A DNA stretch of 64,000 bases, taken from positions 4,774,001-4,838,000 of the forward strand of contig NZ_CP109199.1 of assembly GCF_036250065.1 (NCBI RefSeq), read 5' to 3'. Position 1 is the stretch's first letter; every line of letters begins with the position of its first letter. Below are positions 36,501-52,600 of the stretch, piece by piece. The position numbers and the translations under genes were made by a program. This DNA comes from Micromonospora sp. NBC_01699 (GTDB taxonomy: Bacteria > Actinomycetota > Actinomycetes > Mycobacteriales > Micromonosporaceae). The notes under the pieces are model-generated. The model worked only from the letters and a program-made list of their open reading frames with translations. It made no database searches and was not told the DNA's origin.

Positions 36501-39500
36501 TCGCGGCTCTCGACCTCGCCTCTGGCCTGGGCCACGAAGTCGCGGAACGGAAGCGGTCGGGCCAGGCGGTCACCCCGTCCGGACAGGAACGCCCGCACCT
36601 CGTCGAGGAGCACATCCAGCCCCAGGTGGTCCTGCACCAGGTGATGCACCCGCACCACCGCCAGCCATTCGTCGCCGTCCGGCAGCGCCGCGACGTGCAC
36701 GTCCAGTAACGGCGCCCGGGTGACGTCCATCGACACGCCGGCGGCGTCGACCAGGGCGGTAACCGGGTCGGCAGTGGTCCGCTCCAGCGCGATCTCGACC
36801 ACGGGCAGCGTCGCTCGGCGCCACACCACCTGCACCGGCGCGGAAAGCCGCTCCCAGAAGATCGCGGTGCGGTAGACGTCGTGCCGGTCGATCACCCGCT
36901 GGAGCGCGCCCAGGAACCGGTCGAGCAGGTCCCGGGTGTCGAACCGCACCACGGTCGGCAGCAGGTACGCGTCCCGGCCCCCCTCGGCCAGCAGGTGGTG
37001 GAAGAGGATGCCCTCCTGCAACGGCGCGAGCGGGTAGATGTCGGCGACGTTCGCCGCGCCGCCGTCGACCGTGTCCACCACCCGAGCCAGCTCGTCCGCC
37101 GTCAGGCGTACCAGGGGCAGCATCTCCGGCGTGATCTCCTGGGCATCCGCCGGGATCACGTTCGGCGGCACCTCGACGGTCCGGGCACCCGCCGCCACGG
37201 AGAGCCCCGCCGGCGTGGGGGTCTGGAACAACGCCCGTACCGATACCGACACGCCCCGTTGGCGTAGCCATTCGACCAGCCGTACGACCAGCAGCGAGTG
37301 ACCACCCAGAGCGAAGAAATCATCGTCGACGCCCACACTCTCCACACCCAACACCACCGCGAAACCCGCACACAACAACTCCTCACGAGCATTCAACGGC
37401 CCCCGCCCCACACCAGCACCCACCCCAAAATCCGGCACCGGCAACGCCCGCCGATCCAACTTCCCCACCGCAGACAACGGCAACCCATCAAGCACCACCA
37501 CCGCCGCCGGCACCATATGACCCGGCAACACCCCAGACACAAACGCCCGCACCGCAGAAGACAAAACCCCACCATCCACACCCGCCACCGGCACCACATA
37601 CGCAACCAACCGCTTATCACCCGAAGCGTCCTCCGAAACAACCACCGCCACCTCAGCCACATCCGGATGCCCCGCAACAGCCGCCTCCACCTCACCCAAC
37701 TCAATCCGAAAACCACGAACCTTCACCTGATCATCAGCACGACCCACAAACTCCACCAACCCATCAACACCCCACCGCACCAAATCACCCGTCCGATACA
37801 TCCGCCCCCCACACTCAAACGGATTAGCCACAAACCGCTCACCCGTCAACCCCGCCCGACCCAAATAACCCCGCGCCAACCCCACACCCGACAAATAAAA
37901 CTCACCAACCACACCCACCGGCACCGGACACAACCCAGAATCCAAAACATACACACGAGCATTACTCACCGGCCGACCAATCGGCGGCACACCCCCAACC
38001 ACCCCATCCGCAAACCACTCCGTCGAATACACCGTCGCCTCAGTCGGCCCATAAATATTCGCCACCCGCACACCCGGCAACGCCAACCGCACCTCACCCA
38101 ACACCCGACCCGACAACGCCTCACCAGCCAACACCACCACACCCACCCGAGCACCCACCCCACCACCCAACACCCGCACCAACGCCGACGGCACCGCACA
38201 CACCAAACTCACATCCCAATCCCGACCCCCATCCGCCAACACCAACAAATCAGCCACCACCTCCACACAACCCCCACACACCAACGGCCCAAACAACTCA
38301 AACACCGACACATCAAAACTCAACGACGTCGACGCCAACACCCGCGAAAAACCCCCACCACCAAACCGCTCCACCGCCCACCCCAACAAATCCACCACCG
38401 ACCGATGCTCCACCACCACACCCTTCGGCCGACCCGTCGACCCCGACGTAAACATCACATACGCCGGATGCTCCCCCCGCAAAACCGAACAACCAACAAA
38501 CCCACCACCAACCACCCGGTCATCCACCGACACCCGAGCCACCCCCCGAGGCAACACCCCCCCAACCACCGACGACGTCACCACCGCCACCGGCGCCGCA
38601 TCAGCCACCATCAACGCCACCCGCTCCACCGGATAACCAGGATCAATCGGCAAATACGCCCCACCCGCCTTCAACACACCCAACAAAGCAACCAACAAAT
38701 CCACACCACGCGGCAAACACACCCCCACCACCGACTCCGGACCCACACCACCCGCCACCAAAAACCCCGCCAACCCAGACGACCGCGCATCCAACTCCGC
38801 ATACGTCAACGCCACACCACCACACACCACCGCAACAGCTCCCGGCGTCCGCGCCACCTGCGCCGCAAACAACTCCGGCAACGTCTCACCCACCCGCGCC
38901 ACCGACGCACCATTCCACTCCACCAACAACCGACGCCGCTCCACCTCCCCCAACACATCCACCGCACCCAACCGCAACCCCGGACCCGCCGACACGGCCC
39001 GCAGCACCCGGACGAACCGGTCGGCGATCAGCCGGGCCGAGGCCGCCTCGAACAGGTCGGCGGCCACGATGACCGCGCCCCTCAGTCCGGCCGGTGCACC
39101 GGCGTCGAGCACCTCCTCCAGGGCGAACTCCAGGTCGAACTTTGCCGCCGGGGTGCCCGGCGTGCCCCCCTCCACCGACAGGCCGGACAGGTCGGGCGCC
39201 ATGCCCTGCACGTCGCCGACGGCGAGGTTGTTGACCGTCAGAAGGACCTGGAACAGTGGGTGGCGCGACAGCGAGCGGGTCGGAGCCAAATCCTCGACGA
39301 GCCGTTCGAACGGCACGTCCTGGTGCTCGAACGCCTCCCAGGTGGACCGACGGACCCGGGCCAGCAGCTCGGTGAAGGTGGGCTCGCCGGACAGGTCGGT
39401 GCGCAGAACCAGGGTGTTGACGAAGAACCCGACGAGGTCGTCAAGGGCGACGTCGGTGCGCCCGGCGACCGGGGTGCCGATAGTGATGTCGGTGCCGGCG

Positions 39501-40294
39501 CCGAGCTTCGACAGTAGGACGCCCAGCGCCGCCTGCACGACCATGAACACGGTCACGCCCTCGACCCGGGCGAGTTCGACCAGCCGGGCGTGCACCTCGG
39601 CCGGCACCGCCAACGGTACGGAGTGGCCTTGGTGCCCGGCTACCGGCGGCCGGGGCCGGTCGAACGGCAGCGTCAGTTCCTCCGGCGCACCGTCGAGGGT
39701 CCGCCGCCAGTAGCCGATCTGCTGAGAGAGAACACTCTCCGGGTCGTTCTCGTCGCCGAGCAGCTCGCGCTGCCACAGGGCATAGTCGGCGTACTGCACC
39801 GGCAGCGGCGCCCAGTCGGGGGCGCGTCCGGCACGACGCGCCTCGTACGCCGTGGACACGTCCCGGATCAGCGGCCCGACCGACCAGCCGTCGGACGCGA
39901 TGTGGTGCAGCACCACGACCAGGACATGCTCGTCCGGGGCCACGGCGAACAGCCAGGCTCGGATCGGCGCCTCGCCCGCCAGGTCGAAGACGTGGCCGGT
40001 CGCGGTCGCCACCGCGGCGTCCAGCCCGTCCGGTGTGGTGGGCACGACGGTGAGGTCCCAGCCCAACTCGTCGATGCCCAGGATCCGCTGGTACGGCTCG
40101 CCGTCGCTGACACTCAGGAGGGTCCGCAGCACCTCGTGCCGGTCGAGGGTGTCGCGCAGCGCCTGGCGCAACGCGGCGGGGTTCAGCTCGCCGTGCAGCC
40201 GCAACACCAGCGGAGGAATGTTGTAGAGGGTGCTGGGACCTTCGAGCTGTTCGATGAACCAGAGTCGGCGCTGGGCGAACGACAACGGAATCAT
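26600..40294 (-). CDS. NRPS-2: four modules with terminal thioesterase
   Basis: 4564 aa from the ATG at 40294, preceded by AGGAGG at a 6-bp spacing. Domain order with approximate residues: C 1-430, A 445-950, T 966-1035; dual C 1052-1520, A 1525-2045, T 2056-2125; dual C 2145-2620, A 2630-3130, T 3139-3219; C 3235-3685, A 3692-4200, T 4219-4295; TE 4305-4564. Every T domain has GGHSLL. The TE has GWSYGG with Ser4389, and a CGHED histidine near the end. The protein begins directly at a C domain, so it is not an initiation unit and must accept the chain from another NRPS, presumably NRPS-1. The TE releases the product, by hydrolysis or cyclisation. Read codes suggest X, Asn, Asp, X. It has its own promoter region (40295-40815), because a gene in the opposite direction separates it from NRPS-1. 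Confidence 0.96.
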   Translation of the reverse strand: MIPLSFAQRRLWFIEQLEGPSTLYNIPPLVLRLHGELNPAALRQALRDTLDRHEVLRTLLSVSDGEPYQRILGIDELGWDLTVVPTTPDGLDAAVATATGHVFDLAGEAPIRAWLFAVAPDEHVLVVVLHHIASDGWSVGPLIRDVSTAYEARRAGRAPDWAPLPVQYADYALWQRELLGDENDPESVLSQQIGYWRRTLDGAPEELTLPFDRPRPPVAGHQGHSVPLAVPAEVHARLVELARVEGVTVFMVVQAALGVLLSKLGAGTDITIGTPVAGRTDVALDDLVGFFVNTLVLRTDLSGEPTFTELLARVRRSTWEAFEHQDVPFERLVEDLAPTRSLSRHPLFQVLLTVNNLAVGDVQGMAPDLSGLSVEGGTPGTPAAKFDLEFALEEVLDAGAPAGLRGAVIVAADLFEAASARLIADRFVRVLRAVSAGPGLRLGAVDVLGEVERRRLLVEWNGASVARVGETLPELFAAQVARTPGAVAVVCGGVALTYAELDARSSGLAGFLVAGGVGPESVVGVCLPRGVDLLVALLGVLKAGGAYLPIDPGYPVERVALMVADAAPVAVVTSSVVGGVLPRGVARVSVDDRVVGGGFVGCSVLRGEHPAYVMFTSGSTGRPKGVVVEHRSVVDLLGWAVERFGGGGFSRVLASTSLSFDVSVFELFGPLVCGGCVEVVADLLVLADGGRDWDVSLVCAVPSALVRVLGGGVGARVGVVVLAGEALSGRVLGEVRLALPGVRVANIYGPTEATVYSTEWFADGVVGGVPPIGRPVSNARVYVLDSGLCPVPVGVVGEFYLSGVGLARGYLGRAGLTGERFVANPFECGGRMYRTGDLVRWGVDGLVEFVGRADDQVKVRGFRIELGEVEAAVAGHPDVAEVAVVVSEDASGDKRLVAYVVPVAGVDGGVLSSAVRAFVSGVLPGHMVPAAVVVLDGLPLSAVGKLDRRALPVPDFGVGAGVGRGPLNAREELLCAGFAVVLGVESVGVDDDFFALGGHSLLVVRLVEWLRQRGVSVSVRALFQTPTPAGLSVAAGARTVEVPPNVIPADAQEITPEMLPLVRLTADELARVVDTVDGGAANVADIYPLAPLQEGILFHHLLAEGGRDAYLLPTVVRFDTRDLLDRFLGALQRVIDRHDVYRTAIFWERLSAPVQVVWRRATLPVVEIALERTTADPVTALVDAAGVSMDVTRAPLLDVHVAALPDGDEWLAVVRVHHLVQDHLGLDVLLDEVRAFLSGRGDRLARPLPFRDFVAQARGEVESREHDGYFEQLLGDVTEPTVPYGVADVHGDGAGVVRGGTQLASGLTDRLRTVARRLGTSPATVLHVAWARLLATLSGRTDVVFGTVLFGRLNAGTGSDRIPGPFINTLPVRVRVDNDGVVAAVGGMRAQLAELLEHEHAPLAAAQRASGVDADSPLFTSLFNYRHNSGQPSAEDTSEELAGIRLVSSSERTNYPLIVSVDDDGDRIGFAVDAVAPIDPDAVGQLMRTTVAALVSALEAASDGSPDLPLNRVEVLGSAERHRVLTEWNDTASPVGEVTAVELFEGWAGRTPDAAAVVADGVELTYAEVDARANRLARLLVDRGIGPESVVGVCLPRGVDVVVAVLAVWKAGGAYLPMDPDHPAERIGFMLTDARVAALLTDSGGRDRLAGIGAEAGVALTALDDPAVRDELAGRSPADLTDADRHAAVAAAHPAYVIYTSGSTGRPKGVAVTHGGLTNYVTWAVEAYGAADGGAAPLHSSLAFDLTVTSLVVPLASGSAVWASAVGGVDGLAELVRRSGGFGLAKVVPAHLPMLGQALDDREAAGAARRWVVGGEALAGADVEAWLARAPESVVVNEYGPTETVVGCCVFEVAAGDGVGASVPIGRPVANTRLYVLDGQLSPVPVGVAGELYIAGAQLARGYVRRARLTAERFVACPYGGTGERMYRTGDVVRWNAAGQLEYLGRTDEQVKIRGYRIEPGEVQAVVAEHPSVARAAVVAREDAPGNVRLVAYVVADEAAGPADAGLPTSVRQFVANRLPDYLVPSVVVVLDDLPLASNGKLDRRALPAPEYPAGTGRGPSTVREEILCEEFAKILGLPLVGVHDDFFRMGGHSLLAVSLVERLRARGLSVSVRALFETPTPAGLAATAGTTGMVVPANAIPADAGHLTPAMLSLVELDADEISRIVDGVDGGAANVADIYPLAPLQEGLLFHHLLAGEGRDTYAAPTVLMIDSRELVDAFVAALQQVVDRHDIYRTSVVWHGVREPVQVVWRRAVLPVTEVVLDRDGGAPVDQLLALSATPMDLGRAPLLDVHVAPEPDGDRWLVLVRAHHMVQDHTTLEAVYEEVRAFLSGRGAQLPPPLPFRELVAHARGGMPRSEHERFFTELLADVTEPTTPFGLVDVHGDGTDLDQAIVRFSPELEARVRDVARRLGTSPATLLHVAWARTLAVVSGRSDVVFGTVLFGRMNAGSGADRALGLFMNTLPVRARTQGEEGGTGVLAAVTAMRAQLARLLEHEHAPLAVAQRASGVAADTPLFTALFNYRHNSGRPAPQGTDENPDTRADGVELLMIRPRNNYPLTVAVDDDGDGMGLAVDAMAPIDPRAVGGLVRTATDNLVTALEVALDGGPESPLTEVEVLDDDERRRLLEGWNDTATGVAAPHVVALFERRASETPDAVAVVDDGVPTSYAELDVRANRLAHYLLAQGVGAESVIALALPRGLEMVTAILAVWKAGAAYLPVDAEQPVDRIAYALRDSLAVLLLTTEELVADMPAGKVRIVAVDGAMTAAHLAVAETTGPEPVRHPSHLAYVIYTSGSTGRPKGVAVTHGALANYVASVPDRLGFAASGGRYALLQAQVTDLGNTVLFASLTRGGQLHVLPEERVTDPVAVAAYLAEHRIDHVKAVPSHLMALTAAGRFEDVIPTGSLVLGGEAAAADWVRELVAAAGDRMVFNHYGPTETTIGVLTAPLGGGAVVPMGTPIDNVRAYVLDDALRPVPAGVAGELYLAGAALARGYLRRPALTAERFLACPYGGSGERMYRTGDRVRWTGDGQLVFLGRVDEQVKIRGYRVELGEIRAVLAAHPGVDQAAVIAREDVPGDKRLVGYVVPDEDADTEELPASIQRFTAARLPGHMVPVAFVLLDALPLTSNGKLDRRALPAPEYHTGTDHRRSSSDVREDILRVAFADVLGLPAVGPDDDFFAFGGHSLLAVRLISRIRALLGVEVEIRVLFESPTPAGLLSRLTEADEARAPLVARVRPERVPVSYGQRRLWFIAQLEGRSSTYNIPKVVRLTGEVDRTALAAAIRDVVGRHETLRTVFSTVDGEPYQRVLHPDEVPEVFSVVEVATDGFADALARTEAYEFDLSTDVPVRMWLITAGPEEQVLVVVVHHIAGDGWSWGPLARDFSIAYATRCEGRAPAWTPLPVQYADFALWQRELLGDIADPQSLVSAQVAHWREALAGAPEELPLPTDRPRPAAASHRGHAVPVRISAETHARLMEIARAEGVTLFMVLHGALATLLSRLGAGTDIPIGSALAGRVDENLDDLVGYFVNTFVLRTDLSGDPTFGEILARVRETSLAAFANQEVPFERLVEELAPTRSLARHPLFQVMLLLENTAEVVLDLPGATSGGVPGAAPTGVGVVKFDLDFSMAEVRHSDATAAGLIGTVTAAADLFDVASARRIADLWTRVLDLLAADPSVRLGAVDVLDADERHRILTGWNNTALDLPHGTVVDLFEAQVARTPDATALVYGDVELTYAELDARANRLARYLTGRGVGPESIVATVFERTDDLVVALLGVIKAGGAYLPIDPAYPSERTAYVIADAGVVCLLTSTGLRAHLADFGVRPDEPDSVPVVYVDDPAVVADLTGRDPAPLRADLRPEHPMWVIYTSGSTGRPKGVLVEHRAIENFLVAMQDRFRLTTDDRLLAVSTVGCDMAGFEFYLPLVAGARIVLASQDQVLDPWELRRLVRDSGATMVHATPSLWRGLISDADDPVDWTGVRVMVGAEALPGELARTLLDRVGGFSNLYGPTETTVWSTARLTTSDAGDISAIGGPIGNTQVYVLDARLAPVPPGVAGELYIAGDGLARGYLGRPGLTAERFLACPFGGADRRMYRTGDLVRWNTDGDLEFLGRADDQVKVRGFRVELREIEAVLAARETVAQSAVLLREDSPGDRRLVAYVVPAHGVRPDEDLGPALRAAVREQLPDYMVPAAVMVLERFPLMPNGKLNRKALPTPEYGSGRAEHTRSDAVVEDALCDAFAEVLGVEKVGPYDDFFALGGHSLLAVRWVELIRQRGLSFAVRDLFVAPTVAQLIERMNLSSMANGLEVLLPIRTKGDRPPIFCLPPAGGLSWSYSPLARFVPKDIPLYGLQSPGMNGSRPMTTSLREAAAISVEQIRSVQPTGPYHLLGWSYGGALAHEAAVQLQAVGEEIGALIILDQFPKDPGIKAVIGDEPAEDEETQLDRLTEVVRREAGAVLGNAPEEELRRFARVWANNFTCISGHEYGRYEGDALLIVAENNIPDGWPTAERWRPYISGTISEARLPCGHEDMNTPAMLGEMWSVAAAWLGLAEAEEPADQEEPAGTQD
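30640..33860 (-). other. NRPS-2 module 3 (dual C/E-A-T); predicted Asp
   Basis: The C domain has [11 protein letters not shown] near its N-terminus and HHMVQDH in place of HHxxxDG, both marks of dual epimerisation/condensation domains as I know them. The upstream Asn would thus be D. The code D-L-T-K-V-G-H-I-G-K equals the classical Asp code. Confidence 0.75.
33920..37140 (-). other. NRPS-2 module 2 (dual C/E-A-T); predicted Asn
   Basis: Dual-type C domain ([18 protein letters not shown]), so the residue from module 1 should be D. The code D-L-T-K-V-G-E-V-G-K fits Asn. It is a candidate substrate for the CmlA-type hydroxylase. Confidence 0.75.
37190..40294 (-). other. NRPS-2 module 1 (C-A-T); substrate unknown
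   Basis: Ordinary C domain with HHIASDG. The code D-V-F-C-V-A-I-V-Y-K matches no signature I know. The A domain and half of the T domain (37310-38985) have a base composition unlike the rest of the gene, suggesting later acquisition. Confidence 0.65.
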
Positions 40295-40815
40295 CAGTTT
40301 CCTCCTAGCGATGCAGCGGCCGTCCGGCCGGCACGACTGATCAAGCACCCGTCGACGGACGCCGGATGTTCCTTGACTGGTAGCGAACGATCACGCTGAC
40401 GGCTGGTCGTGCAACCCGCGCCTTCCGCTGCGATGTGCGGCCCGAAGCCACATATGGCGGTGCCTACTATGGCCCACCCCGGATATTTGATCCATCGTTC
40501 GCGGCGCGGCCCGTTTCCGTTGCGTCGACGCCGTCCAAGTGCCGTGGGATCACAGTTGAACGACGGCCGTGCTCTCCACCGCCGCAGTGGGTCAACCATC
40601 GCCGGCAACCGACGACGTCGTGTTGTCCTTCCTCCGGCTTACCCTCAGGATTGCCGTGCGCGCGTGTCCCCGCACCATCCAGAAGATCGTTGTCGTCCGG
40701 CGTTTTCCGCGTCGCCCGAGCACAGTCCGGGGTTGGCGCCGGACCGGGTCTCCGCGCGTTTCCGGCCGCCCTTATAACGGCCGTGGCCGGTTCGAGTCAA
40801 GAGCGAGGAAGCCTG
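40295..40815. other. Divergent promoter region between NRPS-2 and the C-A protein
   Basis: About 520 bases with no credible gene. G+C drops locally (40430-40500 holds several A/T-rich hexamers). It contains the imperfect StrR-type site at 40533-40561 and the ribosome-binding sites of both divergent genes: AGGAGG for NRPS-2 at 40301-40306 on the complement, and GAGGAA at 40805-40810 for the didomain protein. Confidence 0.6.
40533..40561. promoter_or_regulatory. Imperfect StrR-family activator site between divergent NRPS genes
   Basis: The right half CAGTTGAAC (40553-40561) is perfect; the left half GTCCAAGTG (40533-40541) matches 7 of 9 positions; the spacer is 11 bp. It is 239 bp from the NRPS-2 start and 255 bp from the didomain start, almost central, so it may switch on both. 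Confidence 0.5.
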
Positions 40816-43506
<2,691 letters not shown>

Positions 43507-43523
43507 CGCGCTGCCCGCGTCCT

Positions 43524-43559
43524 CCGGTGGTCCCGCCAGGCGGCGGGGCCACCGGTTTT
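43524..43559 (+). terminator. Intrinsic terminator after the C-A gene
   Basis: A 14-bp stem (43524-43537 with 43542-43555, one G-U pair) with a 4-base loop, followed by TTTT at 43556-43559, lies 18 bp after the stop at 43506. It is well placed to stop + strand transcripts before they run antisense into NRPS-1. Confidence 0.85.
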
Positions 43560-43625
43560 CTGTTCGGTGGCCCCCGCCGATTTCTCCTGCCCGGGTGGCT
43601 GTCGCCAACGCCGGAGCGCGACCGA

Positions 43626-46600
43626 TCAGGCCCGAGGTTCACCGCGCATCGGGCGCAGGGCCGGGCGGCTGGACGGTGTGTCGCCGAGCCGGCCGGCGAG
43701 TTCGCCGACGGTCGGCGCGTCGAGCAGGACGGGCAGCGCGAGGTCGACATTCAGCTCCGCCCGTACCCGACTGACCAGCCGTACGGCCAGCAGGGAGTGC
43801 CCGCCGAGGGCGAAGAAGTCGTCGTCGACGCCCACGGCCTCCAGGCCCAGGACATCGGCAAAGATCGCACAGAGCAGCTCCTCGCGGGCATTGGCCGGGC
43901 CACGACCGGAGCTGGCCTGGACCTGCGGGTCGGGCAGAGCCTTACGGTCGAGCTTGCCGTTGGCGGTGACCGGCAGGGCGTCGAGCACCACCACGGCGGC
44001 GGGCACCATGTACTCCGGCAACCGCCGGCTCACGTGTTCCCGGACACCGGTACCGTCGCCGCCGACAACGTAGGCGACCAGCCGGTCGTCGCGGACCACG
44101 ACGGCGGCACGGGTCACGTCCGGGTGTGCGGCCACGGCCGCCTGCACCTCACCCAGCTCGATCCGGAACCCACGCAGCTTCACCTGCTCATCCGTACGGC
44201 CCAGATAGTCGAGCTGGCCGTCGGGGGTCCAGCGGACCAGGTCACCGGTGCGATACAACCGCCCACCCGGCTCGAACGGATTGGCAACGAACCGCTCACC
44301 AGTCAACCCGGCCCGGTTCACATAACCGCGAGCGAGCTGCACGCCAGCGAGATACAACTCCCCCGCCACACCCGGCGGCACCGGCTGCAAGCTGTGGTCG
44401 AGCACATAGGTACGGGTGTTCGCGACCGGCGACCCGATCGTCACCAACCCACCCGACTCGCACCGGGCAGCGGTAACGTCAACCGACGCCTCGGTCGGCC
44501 CGTACAGGTTATGCAGTTCGACATCCGGAAGCGCGGCCAGGAACCGGTCCTGCACAGTGGCCGGCAGCGCCTCACCCGAACAGATCACCCGCACCAGACC
44601 GGTGCAGGACTCCGCCACCGGCAGGAACGCCTCCAACATCGACGGCACAAAATGCACCGTCGACACCCGCTCAGCGTCAATCAACTCCGCCAGATAAGCC
44701 GGATCACGATGACCCCCCGGACGCGCCACCACCAAAGTCGCGCCCTCCAACAACGGCCAGAAAAACTCCCACACCGACACATCGAACGTGAACGGCGTCT
44801 TCTGCACCACCCGATCCGCAGCCGAGAGTCCAAACCGGTCCTGCATCCACCGCAACCGGTTCACAATCCCCGCATGAGAAACAACCACACCCTTCGGCCG
44901 ACCCGACGACCCCGACGTAAACAACACATACGCCGGATGATCCGCACGCAAACCCACCGACGTCTCCGGCACCGGACCATCGAGACCGGTGATCGAATCC
45001 AGAACCACGACCGGACGGGCATCCTCCACCAACAACGCCACCCGCTCCACCGGATACGACGGATCGATCGGCAAATACGCCCCACCCGCCTTCAACACAC
45101 CCAACAACGCCACCACCAAATCGACACCACGATCCAGCCGCACCCCGACTATCGACTCCGGACCCACACCCGCAGCCCGCAAATACCGAGCGACCTTCTC
45201 CGCCCGCGCGTCCACTTCGGCATACGTGAACTGCTCGCCCTCGAACACCACCGCCACCGCACCCGGCGACACAGCCACCCGCCCCGCGAACAACTCCGGC
45301 AACGTCCCACCAACCGGATACGACACCGCCGTGTCATTCCACTCCACCAGCAGCCGGGAACGCTCGTCCGTGTCCAGGACGTCAATCGAGCCGAGCAAGG
45401 GCTCAGCGGCGGTTTCCAGTGCGGCGACCAGGTTCTCGGTCGTGGTCGCCAGCAGGGCGCAGACCAGATCGGCGTCGATCGGCGCGACCACATCGACGGC
45501 GAACGCCAGGCGCTCGCCGGCATCGTCGACGGAAACCGTCAGCGGGTAGTTGGTGTGCTCCTGGGTGTAGGCCACGTGGATGCTGTCGTCATTCCCGACG
45601 GCCGACGCACCGATGAGGTCGGTGCCGGTACCGCGGTGGCGGTAGTTGAACAGTGAGGTGAACAGCGGCGCGTTCCCGGGCACGCCACTGGCCCGCTGCG
45701 CCACCGCAAGCGAGGCGTGCTCATGCTCAAGCAACCCGGCGAGCTGATCACGCATCGCCACCACCGCAGCCCGCACACCCACGCCCCCGGTACGCACCCG
45801 CACCGGCAGAGTATTGATGAACGGACCCGGCACCCGATCCGAACCCGCACCAGCATTCATCCGACCGAACAACACCGTCCCGAACACCACATCATCACGG
45901 CCCGACGCCACCGCCACCACACGCGCCCACGCCACATGCAGCACCGTCGCCGGGCTTACACCCAACCCCCGCGCCACCAACCGCAACCGATTCACCAACG
46001 CCCTGTCCAGGACAGTCCGTCGCCGCACCTGACCACTGCCATCACCACGCACATCCAGCACCCCGAACGGTGCCGTCGACTCATCAACATCAGAAAGCAA
46101 GGCCCCGAAATACCGCGCATGCTCCTCGGCCTCGATGCCCCCACGCGCCTGCGCCACGAACGTCCGGAACGGCAACGGCGCCGGCAACTCACCACCCCGA
46201 CCCGCCAGGAACGCCCGCACCTCCTCCAGCAACACGTCAAGGCCCATGTGATCCTGCACCAGGTGATGCACCCGTACCAGGGCCAGACACTCCGGTCCGG
46301 CACCAGCACTGACGTGCACGTCCAACAACGGCGCCCGCCCGAGATCAAACGACCCGTCGACCGACGCCAACAACTCCTCCACACCGCGCGCCGACACCTC
46401 GGACACCGGCAACACCGCCCGCCGCCACACCACCTGCACCGGCTCCGACAACCCCTCCCACACGATCGCGGTACGGAAAATGTCGTGCCGATCAACCACC
46501 CGCTGCAAAGCACCCACAAACGCGTCAAAACCCCGCCGACTGTCGAACTCCAACACCGTCGGCAGCACATACGCATCCCGCCCACCATCCGCAAGCAGAT

Positions 46601-49600
46601 GATGGAAAAGAATGCCCTCCTGCAACGGCGCCAACGGATAAATATCAGCAATATTCGCCGCACCACCATCAACGGTCGCAGCCACCCGATCAATCTGCTC
46701 AGCCGTCAACCCCACCAACGGCAACATCTCCGGAGTGACCTCCGATGCACCCGCCGGAATCCGGTTCGCCGGCACCTCCACCCGCGACTCCACACCCCCG
46801 GCAAGAGCAAGCCCAGCCGGCGTCGGAGACTGGAAAAACGCCCGCACCGGCACCACCACACCACGCTGACGCAACCACTCCACCAACCGCACCACCAACA
46901 ACGAATGCCCACCCAGAACAAAGAAATCATCATCCACACCGACCGCTTCCAAGCCGAGGATCTCCGCGAACCCCGCACACAGCAGCTCCTCCCGCGCGTT
47001 CGCCGGGCCACGACCGGAACCAACCTGGATCTGCGGAGCCGGCAGGGCCCGGCGGTCCAGTTTGCCGTTGGCGGTCACCGGCAGCGCGTCGAGCACCACC
47101 ACGGTCGGAACCATGTACGCCGGCAGCAGGTCGGCCACATGCGCCCGGACCAGCTCGGGCAGCCGGTCGTGATCGGTGTCCGGTACGGGCACCGTGTAGG
47201 CGACGATGCGAGGGTCGCCCGGAACGTCCTCGCGAGCGATCACCGCGGCCTGAAGCACGTCCGGATGAGTGGTGACGACCGCGTGCACCTCCCCAAGCTC
47301 GATCCGGAAGCCGCGGATCTTCACCTGCTCGTCGGTGCGGCCCACGTACTTGAGTTGCCCGTCCCGAGTCCAGCGGACCAGGTCGCCCGTGCGGTACATC
47401 CGCTGCCCCGACCCGTCGTGCGGACAGGCCACGAAACGCTCGGCGGTCAGCCCGGCCCGGTTCACGTAACCCCGCGCCACCTGCACACCGGCCAGATACA
47501 GTTCCCCGGCCACACCCGGCGGCACCGGCTGCAAGCTGTGGTCGAGCACATAGGTGCGGGTGTTCGCGATCGGCGCACCGATCGTCACGAGCGCACCCGA
47601 CTCGCACCGGGCGGCGGTAACGTCGACCGATGCCTCGGTTGGCCCGTACAGGTTATGCAGTTCGACATCGGGAAGCGCGGCCAGGAACCGATCCTGCACA
47701 CCCTGCGGCAGCGCCTCGCCCGAACAGATCACCCGGGTAAGGCCGGTGCAGGACTCCGCCACCGGCAGGAACGCCTCCAACATCGACGGCACAAAATGCA
47801 CCGTCGACACCCGTTGGGTATCAATAAGCTCGGCCAGATAGCCCGGATCACGATGGCCCCCCGGACGCGCCACCACCAAAGTCGCGCCCTCCAACAACGG
47901 CCAGAAGAACTCCCACACCGACACATCGAACGTGAACGGCGTCTTCTGCACCACCCGATCCGCAGCCGACAACCCGAACCGGTCCTGCATCCACCGCAAC
48001 CGGTTCACAATCCCCGCATGCGAAACAACCACACCCTTCGGACGACCCGACGACCCCGACGTGAACAACACATACGCCGGATGATCCGGACGCGGACGCG
48101 CACGCACCGGCGGCGCCGACGACGACGTCTCGTCGACCGCGACCCGGGCCACCCCCAACGGCAGCACCGACGCGCACTCCGGCGAGGTCACCACCGCCAC
48201 CGGCAAAGCGTCAGCCAACATCACCGCCACCCGCTCCACCGGATACTCGGGATCAACCGGCAAATACGCCCCACCCGCCTTCAGCACACCCAACAACGCC
48301 ACCACCAGATCAGCACCACGCGGCAGACACACCCCCACCACCGACTCCGGACCCACACCACGCCCCACCAACACCCGCGCCAACCGCTCCGCCCGCGCAT
48401 CCACCTCCGCATACGTCAACGACTCACCCTCGAAGACCACCGCCACCGCCGCCGGCGACGCCACCACCCGCGCGGCGAACAACGAAACCAGCGTGTCGCC
48501 CGCCGGATACACCACCGACGTGTCGTTCCAGTCGATCAGGACCCGGGCGCGTTCCTCGGCGTCCAGCATCTGGACCGTGCTCACCGGCGCCGACGGGTCG
48601 GCCAACAGCTCCGTCAGCACCCGCGTGAACCGCTCGCCGAGGTCGCATACCGAGGTCGGGTCGAACAGGTCGGCGGCGCCGACGATCGAACCGTGCAGGC
48701 CGGCGGCGGCGCCCGTGGCGTCGTACGACTCCTGAACGGTGAAATGGAGATCGAATTTCGCGGTCGGTGCCCCGGCGGGGGTCACCCGATCGGTGTCGAC
48801 GTCGGTCAGTTCGAGTACCGCCGCCGCCTGATTCTGCACCGTCAACATCACCTGAAACAACGGATGCCGCGCCAACGACCGCACCGGCGACAACTCCTCC
48901 ACCAACCGCTCAAACGGCACATCCTGCCGCTCAAACGCCGCCAAATTCGACTCCCGCACCCGCCCCAACAACTCCACAAACGACGGATCCCCCGACACAT
49001 CACCCCGCAACACCAACGTATTAACAAAAAACCCCACCAAATCATCCAACGCCTCATCCACCCGACCCGCCACCGCCGTACCGATCGGCACATCCACCCC
49101 CGCACCCATTCGCGACAACAACACCACCAACGCACCCTGAACCACCATCGCCACCGTCACACCCTGCACCCGAGCAAGCCCCACCACCGCCGCGTGAACC
49201 TCAGCCGACACCACCAACGACACCCCATGACCCCGAAAACTCGGCACCACCGGACGCAACCGATCCACCGGCAAACCCAACTGCTCCGGCAACCCAGCCA
49301 AAGCCTCCCGCCAAAAACCCAACTGCCGCGACAACACACTCCCCGGATCCGACTCCACACCCAACAACTCCCGCTGCCACACCGCAAAATCCGCATACTG
49401 CACCCGCAACGGCAACCACCCCGGCACCCCACCGGCCACCCGCGCCGCATACGCCACCGAAAGATCCCGCGCCAACGGCACCAACGACCACCCATCAGCC
49501 GCCACATGATGCACCACCACCACCAACACCGACCCACCAAACAACCACGCCCGCAACGGCACCTCAACCGACAAATCAAACGGACGACCAATTACCTCCG

Positions 49601-52600
49601 ACAACTCCCCCACCGGACCATCGACAACCCCCAACCGCCAATCCAACTCCCCCACCGGAACAACCCGCTGAAACGGCTCACCATCAACCACCGGAAACAC
49701 CGTACGCAACACCTCATGCCGACCCAACACATCCCGCAACGCCAACTCCAACGCCAACACGTCCACCCCATCCAGCCGCAACACAAACGGCATGTGATAG
49801 ACCCCGGACGACCCCTCCAACTGATTCACAAACCACAACCGACGCTGCGCGAACGACAAACCCACCCGCGACCCACGCACCACCGGCACCACCACCGGAC
49901 GCGCGACCGCCACCGACGACAACCGCACCGCCAACCGCCCCGGCGTCGACGCCTCAAACAACACCCGCAACGACACCTCCACCCCCAACACCACCCGCAC
50001 CCGACCAACCAACCGCACCGCCAACAACGAATGCCCACCCAACACAAAAAAATCGTCATCCACCCCCACCACATCCCGACCCAACACCTCAGCAAACACC
50101 ACACACAACAACTCCTCACGCGGCGTCAACCCCACCCGACCCACACCACCACCAGCCTCAACCACCGGCACCGGCAACGCCTTACGATCGACCTTGCCGT
50201 TCGACGTCAACGGCAAACAATCCAACAACACCACCACCGACGGCACCATGTACTCCGGCAACCGCCCCGCCACAAACCCCCGCACACCCTCAACATCAAA
50301 ACCCGCCCCACCCGCAACCACATACGCCACCAACCGCCGCTCACCCGGACTATCCTCACGCACCACCACACACACCTGCTCCACCCCCGGACACACCGCC
50401 ACCACCGCCTGCACCTCACCCAACTCAATCCGAAACCCACGAATCTTCACCTGATCATCAACCCGACCCCCGAACACCAACTCACCATCCACCGTCCACC
50501 GCACCAAATCACCAGTCCGATACATCCGCTCACCAAACCCGAACGGACACGCCACAAACCGCTCCCCAGTCAACCCAGCACGCCCCACATAACCCCGCGC
50601 CAACTGCGACCCCGCGATATACAACTCACCCACCACACCCACCGGCACCGGCACCAACGCGGCATCCAGGACGAAGACGCGGGTGTTGGCCATCGGTCCA
50701 CCGAGCGGCAGCGGGCCCGGACGCTGCGCGTCGATCGGGTGGATCGCCATGACGATCGTCGCTTCGGTGGGTCCGTACATGTGCATCAGCCGACGGCCCG
50801 GCGCCCATCGGGCGGCCAGGGCCGGGTCGACGACCTCGCCGCCGACGAACAGCACCCGCACGCCGGCGAGGTCGTCCGGATCGAGCACTCCGAGCAGCGA
50901 GGGCACCAGCGTCGCCGAGCGCGCGCCGGAGGCCGCGACGAGCGCCCGCAGCAGTTCGGGCTCGGCGCGCTCGGCCTCACTCGGCACGACCACCGTGCCG
51001 CCGCGGCTGAGCGGCACCGCGATGTCCATCACCGACATGTCGAAAGAGAACGACGCGTACTGGAGCATGGCCGTACCGTGCTCGATTTCGAGGTGGTCGG
51101 CGACGGCGGAGACGAAGTTCGCCAGCGCGTCGTGGTCGACCAGCACCCCCTTGGGGCGACCGGTCGAGCCGGAGGTGAAGATGACGTACGCCGCCCGGCC
51201 ACCGCCCTCCGGCTCTGGCAGCGGCACGTCGTCAGCGCCGTCCGGCAGCGCGTCGACGAGGATCGGGTACGGGCCGGCGGGTACGGCACCGGCCGACGCC
51301 GACGTGGTGACGAAGGCCACCGGCCGGGCGTCATCGACCATGTACGCCACCCGGTCTGCCGGGGCGTCCGGGTCGATCGGCAGGTACGCGCCACCGGCTC
51401 GCCACACGGCCAGCAGCGCCACGATCATGTCGAATCCGCGCGGCAGGCGCAGCGCCACGATCGTCTCCGGCCCCGCGCCGTGTGCCACCAGCACCCGGGC
51501 CAGCCGGTCCACCCGGGCGGCAAGGTCGGCGTACGACAGGTTCGTCCCGCCGAAGTGGACCGCGGCGGCGGCCGGCGTGCGCGCGGCCTGAGCCGCGAAC
51601 AGCGCCGGTACGGAGGTCGGATCGAATCGTGTCTCGGTGGCGTTCCAACCGGTGAGCACCTCGTGCCGCTCGGCCTCGTCGAGCAGGCTCACCTCGCGCA
51701 ACCGGGTCCCCGGCTCGGCGCTGACCGTGGCCAGGACCCGCACGAACCGGTCGACGAGCCGCCGTACGGCGTCCGCCTCGAACAGGTCGGCGGACCCCCG
51801 CACGGCGCCGCGTACCCCGAGGGGCTCACCGGCCGGGTCGAACACCTCGCGCAGACTGAACTCCAGGTCGAACCGGATCGCCCGGGTGCCGGCGGATAGT
51901 CGGTCGACGTCGGTCTCGGCGATGTCCAGGCTCGCCTCGGCCTGATTCTGCACGTTCAGGGCCACCTGGAACAGCGGGTGCCGGGCCAGCGACCGGACCG
52001 GCGCGAGTTCCTCCACGAGCCGATCGAAGGGCACGTCCTGGTGCTCCAGGGCCGTCACGGCGGTGTCCCGGACGCGGGCGAGAAGCTCGGTGAAGGACGG
52101 GTCGCCGGACAGGTCGGTGCGCAGCAAGAGCGTGTTGACGAAGAAGCCGACCAGGTCATCGAGGGCCTCGTCGGTCCGGCCGGCGATCACCGAGCCGATA
52201 GGTACGTCGGTGCCGGCGCCCAAGCGGGACAGCAGGACGGCGAGGGCCGCCTGCACCACCATGGGCACGGTCACGCCCTCGGCTCGGGCGAGCGCCCGCA
52301 GCCGGGCGTGTACCTCGCCGGGCACGGTCAGGTCCGCGACGTGGCCCTCATAGCCGGCGATGGCGGGGCGCGGCCGGTCGACCGGCAGGTTCAGCTCTTC
52401 GGGTACGCCGGCAAGCTGGTCCCGCCAGTAGGCCAGCTGCCGGCCGGCGACGCTGTCCGGGTCGTCCGGATCGCCGAGCAGGGCCCGCTGCCACAACGCG
52501 TAGTCGGCGTACTGGACCGGCAGCGGGTGCCAGTCCGGCGCCCGACCGGCGCGGCGGGCGGCGTAGGCGGTGGACACGTCCCGGGCGAGCGGTTTCCAGG

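Larger units (their letters stand above)
43690..46750 (-). other. NRPS-1 visible module 7 (dual C/E-A-T); predicted Ser
   Basis: Dual-type C domain ([17 protein letters not shown]), so Ser from module 6 should be D. The code D-V-W-H-I-S-L-V-D-K fits Ser. It is the last module of this protein. Confidence 0.78.

Noticed and set aside
45717-51899. Forward open frame of about 2060 codons inside NRPS-1
   Set aside because: It is opposite to conserved NRPS domains; its His/Arg/Pro-rich translation comes from the G-poor islands and has no domain.
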